Assembly (NCBI GenBank): GCA_927911515.1
Contig: CAKMQH010000311.1
Span: 1-6,181 of the forward strand
Reading direction: 5' to 3'
Length of the DNA stretch: 6,181 bases
Origin: an uncultured Neisseria sp.
GTDB taxonomy: Bacteria > Pseudomonadota > Gammaproteobacteria > Burkholderiales > Neisseriaceae
In this document: positions 4,620 to 6,181 of the stretch, in pieces
Layout of the letters: every line of letters begins with the position of its first letter
How positions within the stretch are numbered: position 1 is the first letter of the stretch
Made by a program: the position numbers and the translations under genes
Notes under the pieces: generated by a model
The model's database searches: none
What the model saw: the letters and a program-made list of their open reading frames with translations, nothing else
Told to the model about the DNA's origin: nothing

Positions 4620-5719
4620 CAAACTTGTTTTTCAATATACGCCAAACCGCTTTCTTTATCACGTTCGGGCGCGTCTTTTCCGTCAAACAGTGCCACTGCC
4701 AATCTGACGGCGGCGGCGGTTACGGCGGGGGAAATCATGAAGCCGTGGCGGAAAAGGCCGTTGATTTCAATGAGGCGTCGGGCGCGGCTGTAACGGATTT
4801 CGGGGTTGTGGTGATTGAGCGTGGGGCGCAGGCCGGTGGCGATTTCGAGGATGTCGGCTTCGCCGAAGGCGGGGTGGACGGCATAGAGTGCGGACAAGAG
4901 TTCCAACCCTGAACGCACGCTGGCGGGGGCTTGGCTTTCGCTTTCGATTTGGGTCGCACCGATGACGAAGACGTGGTTTTCTTTCGGGGCGATGTAGAGC
5001 GGATAACGCGGGTGCAGCAGGCGCACGGGGCGGTTGAGCGTGATTTCGGGCGTATAAACCCGCGCCACTTCGCCGCGTATGCCGCGCAAGGTGCTGGGGT
5101 GTTCGGAGGATTGGTTCCAAGCGGTTTTTGCGCCGTAGCCGCGGCAGTCGATCAGCCAGTCGTATTGGGCTTGCAGGTCTTCGGGGGTGCATTCGTGTTC
5201 CCAATGGCAAGGGACGTTCAGTTCGTCCAAAGTGTCGGCAAGTGCAGACAGCATCTGCCGCCCGTCGAGCTGACCTTCGGTCGGCAGGTAGATGCCGTCT
5301 GAAAAACGTCCGCCGAGTTGCGGTTCGCGTTCGGCGATGTCGTCAGCGTGCCAACAGACGATTTCGTCATCCGCCACGCCGCCGCGTTTAAGATGGCGGA
5401 CGAACTCGCCGGATAAAGGTTTGTCCTGACCGTGCCACACGATCAGGCTGCCGTTCTCCTGCATCATGGTCGGCGTTTTCAGACGACCTCTGATGTTGCG
5501 CCAAAGCGGAATGCTCTGTCTGCCCAGTTTGATGACTTCAGGCGTAGCTTCGACCGCTTCCGCAGCAGGCGCGAGCATGGCGGCGGCAACATAAGCGGCG
5601 GCGTGTTCGCCTTTGCGCCCGCCCTTGTCAAAGAGGGCAACGGATAAACCTTGTTCTGCAAGTTGTAAAGCAGTCAGACGGCCGCAGAGGCCGCCGCCGA
5701 GAATGGCGATACGGGGCAT
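4619..5719 (-). CDS. thiO: ThiO, FAD-dependent glycine oxidase
   Basis: The 366-residue flavoprotein oxidises glycine to dehydroglycine (iminoacetate), which ThiG condenses into the thiazole ring. It opens with the FAD dinucleotide fold AILGGGLCGR (glycines at 8, 9, 10 and 13) and an acidic residue ending strand two at Asp31. GIRGEVARVY lies mid-protein, Arg298 in ATGLRPTLNHH is the expected carboxylate-binding arginine, and GLFRHGFMISPAV at 321-333 is the typical C-terminal FAD/substrate motif of the D-amino-acid-oxidase group. The length is usual. The ATG at 5719 has AAAGGA seven bases upstream. It is the first gene after the TPP riboswitch, so it should be repressed by thiamine pyrophosphate. 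The frame is intact. It carries two internal uptake sequences, one in the AT dialect. Confidence 0.96.
   Translation of the reverse strand: MPRIAILGGGLCGRLTALQLAEQGLSVALFDKGGRKGEHAAAYVAAAMLAPAAEAVEATPEVIKLGRQSIPLWRNIRGRLKTPTMMQENGSLIVWHGQDKPLSGEFVRHLKRGGVADDEIVCWHADDIAEREPQLGGRFSDGIYLPTEGQLDGRQMLSALADTLDELNVPCHWEHECTPEDLQAQYDWLIDCRGYGAKTAWNQSSEHPSTLRGIRGEVARVYTPEITLNRPVRLLHPRYPLYIAPKENHVFVIGATQIESESQAPASVRSGLELLSALYAVHPAFGEADILEIATGLRPTLNHHNPEIRYSRARRLIEINGLFRHGFMISPAVTAAAVRLAVALFDGKDAPERDKESGLAYIEKQV
5292..5303 (+). repeat. DNA uptake sequence of the AT-DUS dialect inside thiO
   Basis: ATGCCGTCTGAA is a complete copy of the form dominant in N. meningitidis and N. gonorrhoeae, unlike the AG-muc form dominant here. 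On the minus strand it encodes FSDGI. Confidence 0.9.
5478..5489 (-). repeat. DNA uptake sequence (AG-mucDUS) inside thiO
   Basis: This is a complete reverse copy of AGGTCGTCTGAA in the thiO coding region. It encodes GRLK within the segment NIRGRLKTP. Confidence 0.9.
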
Positions 5720-5838
5720 GGTGAATTCCTTTGCAGTATTTGGGCAGTCGGGAGGACGAAAGATAAGACGGAAGCGGAATCCACCGAATGGCGGGAAATG
5801 CGGGAAAGGGAACGGAAGCCTTTTCAGGCGTTTGACAG

Positions 5839-5931
5839 CTTGTTTCCTACGCAGGCATTACCCCGACAGGTTCTACGGATTCCGCTGGCGCGGTCTCAGC
5901 TGTTTGCGGGAACAAGCAGCACTCCGACAAG
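5839..5931 (-). promoter_or_regulatory. TPP riboswitch (THI box) controlling thiO
   Basis: Read on the minus strand, the conserved thi-box parts appear in order. GGAGTGC is at 5925-5919, CTGAGA at 5899-5894, GTAGAACCTG near 5876-5867, then GGGTAATGCC and GCGTAGGAA near 5852-5844. The closing helix is CTTGT (5931-5927) with ACAAG (5843-5839). CGGG and CCTG can form the helix around the TAATG loop. The 119-base leader to thiO contains a short GCCT-GAAA-AGGC hairpin (5829-5818) not followed by a U run. It also contains a CCCTTTCC that could partly pair with the thiO AAAGGA site. I therefore favour translational control, but the expression platform is not resolved. Binding of thiamine pyrophosphate should switch thiO off. 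Confidence 0.93.
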
Positions 5932-5939
5932 AAGTTTTC

Positions 5940-5968
5940 AGTTTACATAAAATCGATTGCTTTGGCAA
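5940..5968 (-). promoter_or_regulatory. Probable promoter of the thiO riboswitch transcript
   Basis: TTGCCA at 5968-5963 (5/6 match to -35) and TAAACT at 5945-5940 (4/6 match to -10) are 17 bases apart. The predicted start, near 5933, falls just at the 5' edge of the riboswitch closing helix. That agreement supports the call. Confidence 0.65.
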
Positions 5969-5971
5969 AGT

Positions 5972-6014
5972 CAGGCCGTCTGAAAAATGGGTTTCTGCGT
6001 TTTCAGACGGCCTG
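5972..6014. terminator. Inverted pair of AG-DUS uptake sequences, terminator-like hairpin
   Basis: AGGCCGTCTGAA at 5973-5984 and its complement at 6002-6013 form a perfect 15-bp stem (5972-5986 with 6000-6014) around a 13-base loop. This is the usual neisserial terminator form, but in the AG dialect rather than the AG-muc dialect of the other pair in this window. It lies immediately upstream of the thiO promoter. It would insulate thiO from transcription entering from the right, or end a minus-strand gene beyond the window. Confidence 0.75.
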
Positions 6015-6041
6015 TTGTCAGAAATTTCAGCCGGTTAAGTG

Positions 6042-6074
6042 CATCAGCATGATTGATATATACTGTCGCTGATG
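6042..6074 (+). promoter_or_regulatory. Candidate promoter within an inverted repeat
   Basis: CATCAGC at 6042-6048 and GCTGATG at 6068-6074 form a perfect 7-bp inverted repeat with 19 bases between. The spacer contains TATACT at 6059-6064, a 5/6 match to -10. The only -35 candidate is a poor TTAAGT at 6035-6040. It would drive a plus-strand gene at the right edge and could be an operator. Confidence 0.35.
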
Positions 6075-6160
6075 AACAAGGGGCTTTACGATGAAGTTCG
6101 TTTTTGCGAAAAGCGCCGAAGTAGGTTTATTTAAATCAGGATCGGATTGTCAGGATTACC

Positions 6161-6181
6161 ATGTTTCAGCTTGCCTATTTT
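6161..6181 (+). CDS. Possible start of an unrecognised plus-strand gene, cut by the window edge
   Basis: An ATG at 6161 lies five bases after AGGA and opens MFQLAYF to the end of the window. A rival start at 6091 follows AAGGGG by seven bases and stays open in a different frame. Seven codons are too few to identify anything. A minus-strand frame ending at 6131 is a further alternative. Confidence 0.25.

Noticed and set aside
4484..4912. Plus-strand open frame of 142 codons antisense to the thiO end
   Set aside because: It overlaps the confident thiO frame, has composition-driven glycine-rich sequence and lacks a family signature.
6131..6181. Minus-strand gene end reading KIGKLKHGNPDNPILI then stop
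   Set aside because: It is only 16 codons at the window edge with no recognised motif. A plus-strand gene start is about as plausible, so I did not list it as a gene.

Overview
The window comes from a Neisseria chromosome. Three things show this: seven complete copies of the 12-base uptake word AGGTCGTCTGAA with several variants, a full-length Correia element, and proteins that read as neisserial ThiE, ThiO, ThiS and ThiG. AGGTCGTCTGAA (the 'AG-muc' dialect) points to a commensal of the N. mucosa / N. sicca kind rather than a meningococcus or gonococcus. The species call is inference.

The region is a thiamine (vitamin B1) biosynthesis cluster, read mainly on the minus strand. From right to left it holds: a probable promoter, a TPP riboswitch, thiO (glycine oxidase), a secreted WG-repeat-like protein, a membrane-anchored NERD-domain protein, thiE (thiamine phosphate synthase), a DUS-type terminator, a divergent pair of an HxlR regulator (minus) and a medium-chain quinone-oxidoreductase-like enzyme (plus), thiS (sulfur carrier), a 157-bp Correia element, and the first nine codons of thiG. 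ThiO, ThiS and ThiG make the thiazole half of thiamine, and ThiE joins thiazole phosphate to the pyrimidine. The riboswitch would shut this down when thiamine pyrophosphate is plentiful. The HxlR/oxidoreductase pair, the WG-repeat protein and the NERD protein have no evident thiamine role and look like passengers.

Several genes carry single-base lesions. The oxidoreductase reads past its expected end because one G appears missing. The NERD gene appears to be one A short in a short A tract, which removes its stop and fuses it in frame to thiE. It also has ATA where an ATG start is expected. The WG-repeat gene has one A too many in an A tract and stops early. Restoring one base in each gives a protein of sensible length. 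Either these are real passenger-gene decay or the source assembly has homopolymer errors; the sequence alone cannot decide.

The last 160 bases at the right edge hold an AG-dialect uptake-sequence hairpin, a candidate promoter inside an inverted repeat, and perhaps the start of a plus-strand gene that I do not recognise.
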